Notes: generated from the letters alone by a model not told the origin. DNA of 64,000 bases from Lotus japonicus (GCF_012489685.1 NC_080045.1:8643648-8707647); one strand, 5' to 3'. Positions 1 through 11,798 are shown, counted from the first letter of the stretch. A program made the numbers and translations.

Positions 1-200
1 TTCAACATTTACAATAAATGACACAAATTTTTGAAAATTCTAGTTTGACTTCAAAATTACGTGTAAAAACCGAGTATACCAGGTAAAAAAAAAAGGTGCA
101 TCGGTGTATCACCCATTTTTTAATGGACACCAGAGACTCCACTGTCACTACATTTTTTAAAGAGCTATATATATTCACACCAATTTCATTTTCACTCTCC

Positions 201-205
<5 letters not shown>

Positions 206-249
<44 letters not shown>
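206..249. repeat. (AT)n microsatellite
   Basis: About 22 uninterrupted AT dinucleotides. The short ORF read across it (tyrosine/isoleucine alternation) is an artefact of the repeat. The following 280 bases (250-528) are AG-rich and AT-rich with no gene visible. Confidence 0.95.
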
Positions 250-250
<1 letters not shown>

Positions 251-528
251 CTGAATCATTTCAATAATCACTTATATTACGCTTTGTTTAGTAGAGAAAT
301 AGAGAGAAGAAAAAGTAGAGAAGAGAGAAGATAATAGAGAGAAATAAGTGAGAAATATAGTAGATTTACAGGTTTTTTCGTATGATAAAAAGAGAAGAGA
401 GATATAAAGGAGAGAGTGTTACTTACTTTATTCAAAAATAATTATTTCTATTATAAAACACTTTTTGGCAGTCAGAATGTGATTACTGACAATCCCAAAC
501 TTCCAACAAAGTGCAATCTGGGTTTAAA

Positions 529-2352
529 ATAATTATTGGCTTAATACATCAGAAGGCCCCTAGAATTGTAAAGGGAATCAGTTCCAGGACTTGAAATTTT
601 TTTGCATCAAATTGGGTCCCTAAGATTTTTTTTTTTAATTCAATTGAGGCCAAAGTGTGTCAGACTTCAATTTTATCCTAGTCATCAATTCCACGTGGCT
701 TTTTTTTAATTAAAAAATTAATTTTTAATTCCAACTCATCTCATTTATTTAAGGAGAAAAATAAAAATAAAAATATTAAAAAATTACAATTTATTTAACT
801 TTGATCCTAATTATATCCTTAATCCTTATCTCCCTCCATCTCCATGGAATCAACAACAACAAATCCAGAAAAAAAAATCCTCAGAATCAACAATAAATCT
901 AACATCAACCACCATCTTCATCTTCATCCTCAAAGTTCAAACCACCAAAAACCTATTCCCTTTACCAAGCAATCAACCCCACAAAAAACAACTAAAAAAT
1001 CCAGAAATAAACCCAGAAACAACCACAAATTCAACATCACCCATCATCTTCATCTTCAACTCCAATCCACCAAAAATCTCTTCCCCTTACCCAAAAACCA
1101 ACCCCACAAACCTCTCACCCTCCTCCTACTGTTCTGGAACCCAAAAAGTCTACATCCCTGGGTATAACCCAGAAGCATTCTTCTTCACAATTTTGAATCC
1201 ACTTTTGCAATATATAAAGCCAGAAATCACACCCCAAACATAAACCCAGAAAATAGTTGAAGAACAAAAGGGGAAGAAGCTCGGAATTTTCAATCAGAAA
1301 ATGGGTCTTCATCTGGTGCTTTTGGGTATAATTTCTCCACCGCCACTCGATCTCCCCAAAACCGCCGCTCAATCTCCACCGTGCCGCCGCTCGATGTCGT
1401 CATAGTCGTCGTTGCAGAATATGCCGTCGTGGGCACAAGGAGGAGTCGTCGTACCCAAGCTCAACAGATATAATGGTTCCATAAGGCTTGAACAAATCAA
1501 GTAGGTGAGCAGCGTTGAAGCTTCTGGGAAGATTGCAAACATAGATTTCACGGTCCTCTAGGCCTCCTCTGAGGTGGTTGCTCCTCCTCGTTCTTGAAAA
1601 CGTCGTCGTTTTGTTGTTGAGAGATTTTTCTTTGTCAACCGCTTCTGGAATCGCTGAAGAAGATGAAATTTTGAATCTACCCACCCAAAATTTCATCTTC
1701 TTCAGCCAGCAACCAGCAAAACCGAAACCCACCCCAACCACCACACCCATCCCTTTCTTGCTGCCATTGCCAAACCCAAGCTCTCATTGCTACACTTTTG
1801 TCGTCTCCTTGCATCAATTAACCCGGATATGCTTCGATCTGGGCTGGATCTAGGTTGGTGAGGGGAGGCTGAGTTCGGATTTGCATGTGGATTGGGGGCA
1901 GTGGGGTTCAGGTTGTCTGTGTTTGTTGGGTGGGTGGGGGTGGGGAAGAAGAAGAAGAATGAGTTTCTCTCCTCAGTTAGGGTTCAATTTGGGGGAAGAT
2001 TGGGATTGAGTTTAATTTGGGGGTTAAAATGTTTTAATTAGGGATTGGTTATAAGGATTATTAAATTAGATTAGGTTAGATTATTATATTAGTTTATTAG
2101 TTAGATTATTAGATTGTTTAGTTAATGATTATTAGATTAGGTTTTTTATTAAGTTTTTAATTTTTTTTTTCTGATTAAAAATAATTTTTTTTATTTGATG
2201 ACTGGGATAAAATTGAAGGCTGGCATACTTTGGCCTTAATTGAATTAAATTTTTTTTCTAGGGATCCAATTTGATGCAAAATTTTTCTAGGCCATGGATT
2301 TGATTACCTTTACAATTACAGGAGTCTTTTGATGTATTAAACCATAATTATT
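529..2352. mobile_element. Mutator-like element with gene fragment (Pack-MULE), with target duplications
   Basis: The element proper is 538-2343. Its ends are imperfect inverted repeats of about 150 bp: the left end begins GGCTTAATACATCA and the right end reads back as GGTTTAATACATCA. The same 9 bases, ATAATTATT, lie directly outside both ends (529-537 and 2344-2352), as expected for Mutator-superfamily insertions. No transposase ORF is visible, so it is non-autonomous. The interior is unusually CT-rich (800-1900) and contains a recognisable RRM fragment on the minus strand. A His/Gln/Asn-rich + ORF at 844-1167 is low-complexity and is not called as a gene. Confidence 0.85.
1400..1750 (-). 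pseudogene. Captured fragment of a (chloroplast-type) RRM ribonucleoprotein gene
   Basis: A 116-residue minus-strand reading contains the start of an RNA-recognition motif at residues 67-98 (about 1552-1457). The RNP2-type segment is REIYVCNLPRSF, followed by LLDLFKPYGTIISVEL. This matches the beginning of an RRM as found in plant chloroplast ribonucleoproteins. The reading then diverges before RNP1, so only half a domain is present. The upstream part (Ser-rich, basic) could be the transit-peptide and linker portion of the parent gene. It lies inside the Mutator-like element, so it is most likely a captured, non-functional fragment. The parent locus is not in this window. Confidence 0.65.
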
Positions 2353-3780
2353 TGTAATATGAAATATTTGTTAGCTGTCTCATGTGAGTACTAAGCATCA
2401 CAAATCGCCAGTAAAATACGGAAAAATAATAAAAATAGGACCGGCCCATCTCCACAAAATGTGGTGGGTCCTTCTATTTTTTATGTGCTTTATTTCCTTC
2501 TTTTACTCACCAAACAAGAGATTCTTCATCTCCCCTGACCCCTAACAAACAAAACCTTACTTCTTTTTTTTTTATCCCTTTTTTTTGACACCTCATTTAC
2601 TTTTAAAAAAGAGAGCAAGTGAATGTTTTTTAAAACAAAGTGTAAAATGTGGAAACCAAAGAAAATGTTCACCTTCATTTTTAAAAAAGACTCCCAAGGG
2701 AATGGAATCCTGAATAGAGAAAGTCAGTGAGAAAATATTTTTTTTATGGAAAAATATGTCCAACTTTAACATTATCTTTTTCTTTTTAATCAATGTGGTC
2801 TTGACTTGACTAGAAGAGTTAGAATCAACACGTCATCCTTTTGATCATAGTCCTTAAATCCTATATTATATTAATTTGTGAGTACAGCGTGATGCAAGTG
2901 TTGGCTTTTTATAAAACAAATAATCATGTATTATTAGCTTTTGTTGGTTTAAGTAGTAACGAATTTGATTGGGTTGCTCAAGTAATAAGAGTTTATCTGA
3001 GTTTTATAAAACTTTAGTTGCAACTAGAAAAATAAGAATATTTTCTCTTGTTGGTATTTGACACTTTCTCTTTCAACAGTATTTGTAAACTGATCATTTT
3101 TTATAATGAAAGTTATTAAGACTCTTCTTCCCAACAAGATTGAAGATGACCTACTCAGAAATTTATGATTTATATATATTGAGAGAAAAATTGATGAAAA
3201 ATCATTATAAATATAATAACAGATAAATATAGTACTATAAATTTACGAAATTTTATATATAAATGAATTTTTAATATTTAAAATTTTATATGATGTTTAG
3301 TGACAATATTTTTTAGTTTTCTATTTCGAAAAAAAATCGTGGATATGCCCCATGAGTATATATAAAATGCTCATGTCATATAGTTTTTTTTTCTTTTTCT
3401 GGAGTTATTTAAATAACTCATCGTCCAATCATATTGAATATAAGCGGTTTAGAATATTTATATTTTATTTATTAATTTATTCATAAAAAATTATATTAGT
3501 CCAATTGAGTTGTGGGTATACCCATAAGAGGTCCCAAAATGATAGTTAAGTGATAAGAAATATGGGACATATGAGTTGGGTGAGGAGGTCCCCGAATAGT
3601 TATAGTGGTGAGAAATATTAGACATATGAGTCAATGATCAATTCTTGGAGGGTGTAATTTATAGTTCCGATGTATAAAAAAAAAACTCATATAAGTTATT
3701 TATACAATTTTTTTCCACAGATAATAATTAGGTGCTAAAAAAAATAGTGTGAAAATAACTTTAAAAGAAATTTATTTCCA
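2353..3780. other. Intergenic, no gene seen; small MITE remnant
   Basis: AT-rich sequence upstream of the first WRKY gene with frequent stops in all frames. Around 3407-3450 there is a stretch (TTAAATAACTCATC and TCCAATCATATTGA) resembling one arm of the palindromic MITE at 14877-15060. It is probably a truncated relative. Two imperfect copies of a 28-bp segment (AAATAT..GACATATGAGT) lie at about 3555-3635. Confidence 0.5.
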
Positions 3781-3784
3781 ATGC

Positions 3785-3984
3785 TTGACTTTCTTTCCCC
3801 TCCAGCACCCATATGATTAAAATGCATAAAAACAAAATAAAGTATCAAAATCGGAAAATCCATCCACACTATATAATTGATGACGAAACTTGGATGACGA
3901 ATTTTGATGACTAGGAACTTTTCCTGTCATTTCCTGCAACTTTCCTTCTCTCGCAACTATATATTTCTACACCCACTTTTGACA
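3785..3984 (+). promoter_or_regulatory. Promoter of first WRKY gene: W-boxes, as-1-like repeat, TATA box
   Basis: W-box cores TTGACT (3785-3790) and TTGACA (3979-3984) flank two TGACG motifs 14 bp apart (3881-3885 and 3895-3899). This resembles the as-1 element bound by TGA bZIP factors, whose classical spacing is 12 bp. A TATATAT box lies at 3958-3964, 62 bases before the ATG. Salicylate and defence induction with WRKY cross-regulation would fit known behaviour of group IIa WRKY genes. That link is inference from motifs only. Confidence 0.5.
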
Positions 3985-4025
3985 GCTCAACCAGTTTAAT
4001 TAATTCACTCTCAGCAGAACTTGCA

Positions 4026-5476
4026 ATGGAATCAACATGCATAGATACTTCACTCAATCTTAACGTTGTTCCTTCTCTGAACATGGTTCGTATACATAAA
4101 TAAATAATCTTCTCTTTTTTCTAAGTTCCTTAATTTCTAACTCTAAATTTGGAATTTTTGTGACCAGGATGAGTTTTTGGTTGAAGAGTTGCATCGTCTA
4201 AGTTGTGAGAATAAGAGGCTGAGTGAGAGTCTGACCCACATGTGGGAGAACTATGAGGCTATGCAAAATCAGTTGAGCCAATTGGTGAACAAAAAAATTG
4301 AACACCAAACACAACAATCACGGAAGAGAAAAGCTGAGTTTGAAAGTTGCATCAATAATACTGAGTGCAGCACCAATATTACAGAGGAGGAGTCAGTAAT
4401 CAAAAGGACCAGTGATACCATGAATATGATCACCTTGCCCAAGGTTTCCAAGGTTCTTGTGAAGACAGAAGCATCTAATACTAGCTTAGTAAGTTTCCTA
4501 ATTTCAAGTTTCTTGCAAGTAATTAGCTTGTAGTTTTGATGCATATATAAATTTATGATGAAAATCTTGAGACACATTTGCTGTCCCACCAAATGGGTTG
4601 GTTATAAACTTACAATGATAATTTTTAATAGACATGACAAAATGAGAAAAATGGGACATGAAATGAGGGGCAAATGATATTTGATCCATAAATTTAGCAT
4701 TGTGAAAGAGGGATGAAAATCTTGTGTTCCTAAAGACATACCAAAATATTATTGGTGCTGAGTTTTATAGCTGTTATTTTAAGTAAACTGTGAAGCTTAA
4801 TTTCAAGTACTTACTGAAAATTCTGAATATGATTTTGGGCATATAGTACGTGATGGATGGATATCAATGGAGGAAGTATGGTCAGAAAGTCACAAGAGAT
4901 AACCCCTCACCTAGAGCCTACTTCAAATGCTCCTATGCCCCAAGCTGCCCAGTGAAGAAAAAGGTAAATTCCTTCATAATTGGATCACGAATATTTTGAT
5001 ACTTATAGCATGTTTGGTTCAACTTATTCTCTTTTTTCAGAATCAATTCTGTTATCCAGGAGCTACTCATCACAGCTTCTCTCTAGAATTGATTCTGACT
5101 TTAGAACCAATTGTCATATCTTGATCCCTTCTATCATTATTCATTGCCATACATCAATTAGGTGCAGAAAAGCTTAGATGACCCTACCATACTGGTTGCA
5201 ACGTATGAAGGAGAGCACAACCATGGTCATCAGCAGCTAGCTAAAATTCCATTGGTGTCAAGGCAAAGTGAAGAAGGCCCTATGGGGTCAGTTCATGTTT
5301 CCTCACCTACATCCATTATTGACAAGGTCGACAATGTTCAAAAGTCATCATCTATTCGGCAGTTTCTGGTTCAACAAATGGCTACTTCTTTGACAAGGGA
5401 TCCCAATTTCACAGCAGCACTTGCCACTGCCATTTCAGGGAGAATTCTTGACCAGACTTCTATGCCCAAATGGTGA
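4026..5476 (+). CDS. WRKY transcription factor, group IIa (WRKY40-like)
   Basis: Four exons, all phase 0 with GT/AG borders: 4026-4085, 4168-4488, 4847-4963 and 5162-5476 (TGA). They encode 270 residues. The product is a nuclear DNA-binding protein recognising W-boxes (TTGAC). Residues 1-20 contain TSLNLNV, the DTSLDL-type motif seen at the N terminus of AtWRKY18/40/60. Residues about 25-60 form a leucine-zipper coiled coil ([15 protein letters not shown]). A basic stretch (SRKRK) follows. The WRKY domain runs across exons 3-4 with WRKYGQK and a C-X5-C-X23-H-X-H zinc finger (CSYAPSC to HNH). The exon break lies after VKKK, as in groups IIa and IIb. One oddity is VMDGYQW, where VKDGYQW is usual. 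The start was chosen because it gives the family N terminus 62 bases after a TATA box. Group IIa members regulate defence responses, which is family knowledge. Confidence 0.95.
5006..5124. mobile_element. Short MITE in WRKY intron 3
   Basis: This stretch begins TAGCATGTTTGG and contains AGAATCAATTCTG and AGAATTGATTCTGAC. It shares that terminus and internal motifs with the complete element at 20191-20317. The right terminus (AAACATGCTA) is not visible here, so the copy is probably truncated. It sits within the 198-bp intron between exons 3 and 4. Confidence 0.55.
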
Positions 5477-5982
5477 ATTAACACATGAACTGTGTTATTT
5501 TACTCTGTTCATTTACAGAGGCTGCAAAGTCAAGTAGCGAGAGGAATGTATATACTAAAAAATTAAAGGGAAAAGAACAAGTTGAAATTCTGTTCCTCTT
5601 AGTGTGCAGCAGCCCAAGCTAAATATCGGATTTTTCTTTAAGAAATAAAGTTGTACATTTATTTTTCCCTTCACATCCATTTTGTTTGGGTGTTGAATTA
5701 GCGAACCTTATAGAGTGGACATTAAAGATGGTACCTAGAAGGTACTCTGACACTCAAATTGGTCAGGCACGGACAGAATTAGAATTAGGGTAGAATAAGT
5801 GTGTAGCTGAGAGATGTCTCATGTTTACGTATACATATGTTGGGTTGTTCTAATCTCGTAGAGAATTATCTAGCAATATGATATGATAATAGATATATCT
5901 AGTACCTAGTCATATTAAATTAAATGTTACCAAATTCGTAATCTTTATTCTCTTCAATTGGGCCAATTTGTTAGACTTATAA
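5477..5982. other. 3' flank of WRKY gene
   Basis: Likely 3' UTR and intergenic DNA. An AATAAA signal lies at about 5644-5649 in a T-rich context. No other gene is seen. Confidence 0.5.
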
Positions 5983-6479
5983 GGGGGCGTTTGTTTCACG
6001 GATTGGAAAAGGATATCCGGGAATGTTGTTCCCGGGAAAATTATGATGGGAATGCTATTCCCAGGCATCTTTAAAAAATCTGTTTGGTTCACAAAATCAA
6101 TTCTCTGGAATCTTTTCCAATATTCCTGGGTATAATTACAATATATGTTTGGTTCAAAATGTATATACCTGGGAATAGATAGTAAAATTCTTAAAATACC
6201 CTTCGCGGTAAAAGACATGGGTAGTGGGTAGTTGGTAGTGGGTAGTGGCAATTCAGAGATTTCACACCAAAAATCTCATTCCCTTCTATTCAGGATTCAA
6301 CTTACCCACCTCTCCATCATGAGAATGAGAAATGCTTCTGGATGGGCATATGACTTACCCAGAAATGAAAGATACCCGGGAATATTTTTTTCAAATCTGC
6401 TACCAAACACTGGAATGTAGATTCCAGCCAAAACATTCCCGGGAATCATTTTCCAATACGTGAAACAAACGCCCCCTAA
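5980..6479. mobile_element. PIF/Harbinger-type MITE with TAA target duplication
   Basis: The element is 5983-6476 (494 bp). Its ends are GGGGGCGTTTGTTTCACG and the inverted CGTGAAACAAACGCCCCC. The triplet TAA flanks both sides (5980-5982 and 6477-6479), the target-site size and sequence of Harbinger/Tourist elements. The inner parts are also palindromic around CCCGGGAAT motifs. There is no transposase, and the short ORFs inside are not real. Confidence 0.8.
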
Positions 6480-6550
6480 TATTTCGTAACAGTTGCCCCC
6501 CAAGTTTGAGTGTCCGAGGCATGAGGATTTTTGGAGTAACAAGCTCTGAT

Positions 6551-8165
6551 TTAGGTAGCGTTTGGTAGACAGGTGTGAAGGGAATGGAACAGGACACATG
6601 GGTTCCGTTCTGTGTTTGTCGTGTTTTAAAGATAGAACGGAACGGGACAAAAGGCTCCAGGAACGGGACACTTTTGTTCCCTGAAAAAGGGTGGAACGGA
6701 AGGGAACGAAACAGAACACTCTCTTAAAACTTTTGCAAGTTCAAAAATACCCCTAATTTATATTTGAAATTTTATGTATCTAAACAGTTTAAAATCACTT
6801 ATAAAATTAAAAGCACTTATTATATTTGTAGACAAAGTTAAATATAAATCTACTTTTTCAAAAAAATCACTTAAAATAAAATCAATTATTTTTTTCAAAA
6901 GTAAAATCACTTTTTGTAAGCAATGATAAACGAGCCAATTAGAGTGCGTTTGATTCAACTTATTTTGAAAAAAAATCACTTTTTTAATCAAAAAATCACT
7001 TTTAAAATAAAAAAAATCACTTTTTTAATCAAATATCACATTTTGTGTTTGTTTAAGCTGAAGTTGAAAACAGATTATTTGAAACAGTTACTTTAGCTTA
7101 TCATGAAAACCTATGATGATAGATGAGAGGAGATAAAAAAAGTGATTTTAATTAGAGTAATCAAACACGAATCAACTTAATTAAAATAAAATCAAATATT
7201 TTTTCAAAAGTAAAATCACTTTTTGTAAGCAATGATAAACGAGCCAATTAGAGTGCGTTTGATTCAACTTATTTTAAAAAAAAATCACTTTTTTAATCAA
7301 AAAATCACTTTTAAAATAAAAAAAATCACTTTTTTAATCAAATATCACATTTTGTGTTTGTTTAAGCTGAAGTTGAAAACAGATTATTTGAAACAGTTAC
7401 TTTAGCTTATCATGAAAACCTATGATGATAGATGAGAGGAGATAAAAAAAGTGATTTTAATTAGAGTAATCAAACACGAATCAACTTAATTAAAATAAAA
7501 TCAAATATTTTTTCAAAAGTAAAATCAGTTTTTGTAAGCAATGATAAACGAGCCAATTAGAATGCGTTTAATTCAACTTATTTTTGAAAAATCACTTTTA
7601 ATCAAAAAAATCACTTTTTGTGTTTGTTTCAGCTGAAGCTGATAACAAATTATTTGAAACAGTTACTTTAGCTTATAATGAAAATCTATGATGATAGATG
7701 AGGGGAGATAAAAAAAAGTGATTTTAATTAAAGTAGTCGAACACGAATCAACTTATGTTTTTCACAAAATCTCTTAAAAAAATTATAGTTAAAATTCAAT
7801 ATTTTTAATCTAAATAAACGCACTTAAAATAGCTTAAATAGATAATTATGTTTCTGCTTTTTTCAATATCACACTGAAACAATTAAACAATATATAAGTG
7901 ATTATTTTAAAGAAATAAGTGATTATTTCATGAAGCAAGCAATAACAAACAGTTTCTATGCAAAATGTTCAATTGAGTTCAATTTGTTTTCCTCAATCAA
8001 ATATTAAACATGCAGGGTTATATATGTAATTAAAATCATTGTTCTGTTCTATTGACTTGGAGTTACCAAACACAGCGCATAGAACATTATTGTCCTGTTC
8101 CATCCTGTTCTGTTCCGTTCCGTTCTGTTCTGTTCTGTCCTATTCCGTCACCAAACGCTAGCTTA
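6551..8165. mobile_element. Non-autonomous TIR element (Harbinger-like?) with internal triplication
   Basis: The element proper is 6554-8162. Terminal inverted repeats are GGTAGCGTTTGGT at the left and ACCAAACGCTAGC at the right. TTA flanks both ends (6551-6553 and 8163-8165). Just inside the ends are CTGTTCC/GGAACAG-rich arms that are also inverted relative to each other. No transposase is visible. The interior carries three tandem copies of a 309-bp unit, listed separately. The superfamily assignment rests on a 3-bp duplication only. Confidence 0.55.
6880..7765. repeat. Three tandem copies of a 309-bp unit
   Basis: The landmark CAATGATAAACGAGCCAATT starts at 6921, 7230 and 7539, exactly 309 bases apart each time. 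Copies 1 and 2 are nearly identical; copy 3 is more diverged and slightly shorter at its end. Each unit has inverted ends of its own (GTGCGTTTGATTCAACTT near the start, ATCAAACACGAATCAACTT near the end). A unit may therefore itself be a MITE that was tandemly multiplied. Confidence 0.85.
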
Positions 8166-9359
8166 GTCTCTTTGGCCCGAGGCAACAAAGACTGCTTGGT
8201 ATGTCCTCTTGTGGTATACTTGCGAACCAGGGTGAAGGTAAAAGCTTTCTAAGGCATGTGTCCAAGATAGATAATGGTAATTCAAGCTTGTGGTATATGT
8301 TTATGAATGGACGCATCGTTCGAGGTTCTTTGGATACAGAAATGTCTCGTCTTATCAAAGTATGATAGGTAAGATAGGTGGCAGTTACGCGTGTTTCTTC
8401 AATTTATGTGAATTGATTCGCTGCAGTTATTAAAAAGTTAAATAATGATGAATCGCGGGGTATAAAAAATCGTCATTGCCCCTCTCTTAGGAGCTGAAAA
8501 TCATCATTTCCCCTTGATTTAAATTTTAAAGCCTTTAAATGTGGAAGGAGAGTTTTGGCCTTCTATGTATTATTGCACTTGCTAATTTTCCATGTTTTAA
8601 ACTCGCTGCTTTCCGTTGCACACACGCAACGTTCCCTTCAAGATTGTCAACCCTTTTTTAAATTTTGTAAGTTCTTTAACTATTTTAATATCCCTCTTTC
8701 TTCGACCGTGTTTACATGTTAGGACATAGTAAAGGTTGAAACTTTGTGTCGTTACCTTGATGGTTACTCCACAGGTAGAGCCATGAGTTAGTGGTGTTGG
8801 TATCTCTTCCCTCCGTCGTGTGCAGGTGGGATAGCTTGAGGTTATGGATCGGAGCTATTAGTATCGTGTATGTAAGGTAAAGTCATGATCTTTATTCTCA
8901 TTATCTATCCACAACCTACTGCTAAAAAATGAGATTTAGCGTCGGGTATTACAACCACTATTAAAAGCAATTCTATTTTACTTTTCAAGTAGCGGTGGTT
9001 ATAAGTAATATATGATGACAATTAGAGAGGTCATTAACATTTTGCATTTGATGTCTATTTTTCTTGTATGGGTGTTCATAACCAATCAAATCATGAAATA
9101 CAAATTGAAAAATCGATTAAAAAAATCAATAGCCAATTTAAACGATGTGTTCACTTCTCCTGTGTTTAAGTAATAACTTTTGTCTTAATTTGGATCACTT
9201 TAGGCATTACTGAATTAATATAACGCTGACATAGAATTATGTAAATAGTGTTTCTTTAAGAAACTGAAATTCAATACAATCCAAACCGATAAAATTTGGA
9301 TCATATTGGTTTGAATTTTTAAAAAACAAAAACAACTGAATGATGCAATAACAAGAAGG
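8166..9359. other. Intergenic, no gene seen
   Basis: AT-rich sequence without a supportable ORF, motif or terminal repeat. Confidence 0.6.
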
Positions 9360-9364
9360 AAGAG

Positions 9365-9684
9365 TGGACTGGGCGAGACCCTAGGGTCCCTCGCCCAGGC
9401 GAGCCAACCCGGGGCGATGCGCGAGCCAGGGAGTTGGGCTTTTTCCTGGGAGGCCCAGCTGGCTCATTAGGAGAAGTTAAGGGTGCCAAGCCCAAACCCC
9501 GAATGTATAAATAGGGAGCGGTTACCAATTGTAAGGGACTCTTAGCCCATTTGAGAAATAACAAGATTGAAATTCAGTTACTTTCTCTCTCTAAGCGGTT
9601 ACGCTCTTACTCTCTCTAGATTCTCACATCACGATCCTTTCACTCTAGGTACCGTACCTCATCTCTATGTTCTTGGATAGAACA
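9365..9684 (+). repeat. 5' LTR of gypsy element
   Basis: 320 bp, TGGACTGG...ATAGAACA. A TATAAATA box lies at about 9505-9512. Relative to the 3' LTR it carries an extra segment of about 50 bp (about 9400-9460), plus scattered substitutions, so the insertion is not recent. Confidence 0.9.
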
Positions 9685-9704
9685 TTTGGCGCCGTCTGTG
9701 GGGA
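9685..9704 (+). promoter_or_regulatory. Primer-binding site of gypsy element
   Basis: TTTGGCGCCGTCTGTGGGGA follows the 5' LTR directly. The core TGGCGCCGTCTGTGGG is a common PBS of plant gypsy elements. Confidence 0.8.
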
Positions 9705-9827
9705 ACGGTAGATTTTGATTCCCGGATCACGTAGATTGTGATTTGATCAAGAGAAATCTGATTTTCTGTGCAATTTTACTTCGACTTTTGGATTTTCGGT
9801 GAAGCTCTAGTCATCCAACAGAACTTG

Positions 9828-10627
9828 ATGGAATCACGTCGTCGACGTCGAAGCGAAGAGCTAGAGCAGGGACGCGGCTCACCACCGCGCCGCGTAAGAA
9901 AGAGGTTGCGTCGTGAAGAGGAGCACCGCGCACGAGGTATTGACCTCAGGCTGCAAAACAATTGTCTGCAAGAAGAGTTGGAGTATTATCGCCTCAAGCA
10001 GTGGGGCGAAGAAGTGAGGGGAGCCAAGGCCGCTGAGAAGGTCGAGCCATTCTCAGCGGCAGTGAGGGAGGTGGCTGTGCCGGATGATATGAGGAGTCTT
10101 AAGTTAGCGACATACAACGGACAAACGGATCCAAAGGATCATCTGCTTTATTTCAACGTGAAGATGGCAACAAGCGCGGCTTCCGATGCGGTCAAGTGCA
10201 GGATGTTTCCATCCACGTTTAAGAGTGCGGTAACGGCTTGGTTTAAAGCTCTGCAAGAGGATCTATAGCAAAGTTCTGCGACTTATCATCGCAATTCCTT
10301 ACTCAGTTCTCTGCAAGCAAGATTGAGCCGGTGACAGTTGCAGATCTGTATGACATTCGACAGACGGAACGAGAAACTTTGAAGCAATATGTAAAGCGGT
10401 ACAGTGATGTGTCTAAGAAGATCGAGGAGTCAGAGCCTCAGACATGCGTGCGCGCCTTCGAAAACGGATTGCTGCCGGGAAAGCTAAACAGCAAGATGAG
10501 TCGAAAGCCGGCGCGCTCGATGACAGAAGCTCGCGCCCAGGAGAGTGCATACATCCTAGAAGAGGAGGACGACGCATTCAAGAAGAAACGTGTAAGGGCG
10601 GGAAAAAATAAGCAGCCGGAGGGATGA
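9828..10627 (+). pseudogene. gag of gypsy element, frameshifted
   Basis: From ATG 9828 an Arg-rich N terminus leads into the retrotransposon gag domain (TYNGQTDPKDHLLYFNVKM, then MFPSTFKSAVTAWFKAL). A stop at 10266-10268 ends the frame. The gag domain continues in another frame (10331-10627) with TVADLYDIRQTERETLKQYV and a C-terminal Lys-rich end, so one frameshift has broken it. The intact gag would form the virus-like particle of the retrotransposon. No complete product is expected from this copy. Confidence 0.85.
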
Positions 10628-10760
10628 GTCGCTAACGAGAAAATGGAAATGGAAAAAGGAGGCAAATGGAACACGAGAAAAGGACGTCGAGCGTTTCCCC
10701 CCTCGCCGGACAAACAGCCCTCGCTGGCGTGGAAGGCCAAAGAGATGCTCGAATGAAGAA

Positions 10761-11708
10761 TTGGCAAAGCTGCTCCAGGAGGCAGAGGTGACGAAAGTGG
10801 TCAAGAGCATAAGAGATGGAAATGGTTCGCAGCGAGAGGTGGAGGTCCGGACAAAATGGTGCGAATATCACCACTTGGAAGGCCATGACACCAGTACTTG
10901 TTTCGCGCTGAAAGGCAAGGTAGGAAGGCTGATTAGGGCGAGGCAAGCGCAAGCAACAGACCGTGAATCAGATAAGGACCATCGGGGCGTTCGTCGGCGA
11001 GCACCAGCGTCAGATAAGAGGCGAGCAAAGGTGGCGACAGAGAAAGGGGCTGAAGAAACTTTTAACAGCAATGCCAAGATGTCAGTCGAAACGATCAACA
11101 CAATCGCAGGAGGTTTTGACAAGGGTGGCAGTAGGTCCACGGCGAGACTGAGGCGCAAGGGGGCTGTAGCATCGGTGCAAGAGTATCCAGCCCCGTTTGG
11201 CTGTAAACACCCAAATATAGTGATTTCGGCGGCGGATTTTGAAGGGATTAGGACGCACAAGGACGATCCAGTGGTAGTAATGGTGAGAATCAATGGCTTT
11301 AACGTGCAAAGAGTGCTTTTGGACCAAGGTAGTTCCGCATACATTTACAGAGATGCGTTTGATAAGTTGGGGTTGGCAGACAAGGATTTAAGACCGTACA
11401 CGGGGGTCCTAGTAGGATTCTCTAGAAAGCAGGTCCAGGTGCGCGACTATGTAGATTTGTTTACGGTTTTTGAGGTCGACGAAAGCGCTGAGCTTCTACG
11501 CGTAAGGTATTTGGTCTTGCAGGTTGCGGCGGCGTACAACGTCATCATAGGGCGGAACACATTGAATCGTCTCTGCGCGGTGATTTCAACGGCCCACCTG
11601 GCAGTAAAATACCCCCTGATTTGCGGTAAAGTTGGTAAAATCGAAGTAGACCAGCAAAGGGCGAGAGAATGCTACAGCAACTGCCTTAATTTGTACGGTA
11701 AGAAATGA
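10761..11708 (+). pseudogene. gypsy zinc-binding and aspartic protease region
   Basis: This 315-codon open stretch has a Cys/His cluster (WCEYHHLEGHDTSTCFALK), a usual gag/pol boundary feature of plant gypsy elements. It then has a retropepsin core VLLDQGSSAYIYRDAF and a second half ending YNVIIGRNTLNRLCAVIST. DQGSSA in place of DTG is normal in this group. It ends at TGA 11706-11708, where a working element would continue into reverse transcriptase. It is open, but it lies in a defective element and is not joined to an intact gag. Confidence 0.8.
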
Positions 11709-11798
11709 GTTAATGACGGGCACAGGTGTCATGAGATTAAAGTCGAAAAGGGGGAACGGGAACAGCTAGTTGCACAGGGTCAAAACGCCGAGGGACAG

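Noticed and set aside
844..1167. His/Gln/Asn-rich ORF starting MESTTT
   Set aside because: Low-complexity CT/AC-rich DNA inside the Mutator-like element; no domain, no splice context.
6880..7765. Large tandem repeats as possible centromeric or satellite array
   Set aside because: Only three copies, enclosed in one element with its own ends.
10868..11344. Minus ORF of 158 codons in the gypsy element
   Set aside because: Shadow of the protease frame on the other strand; unlike 13126-13527 it lies opposite recognisable coding sequence.
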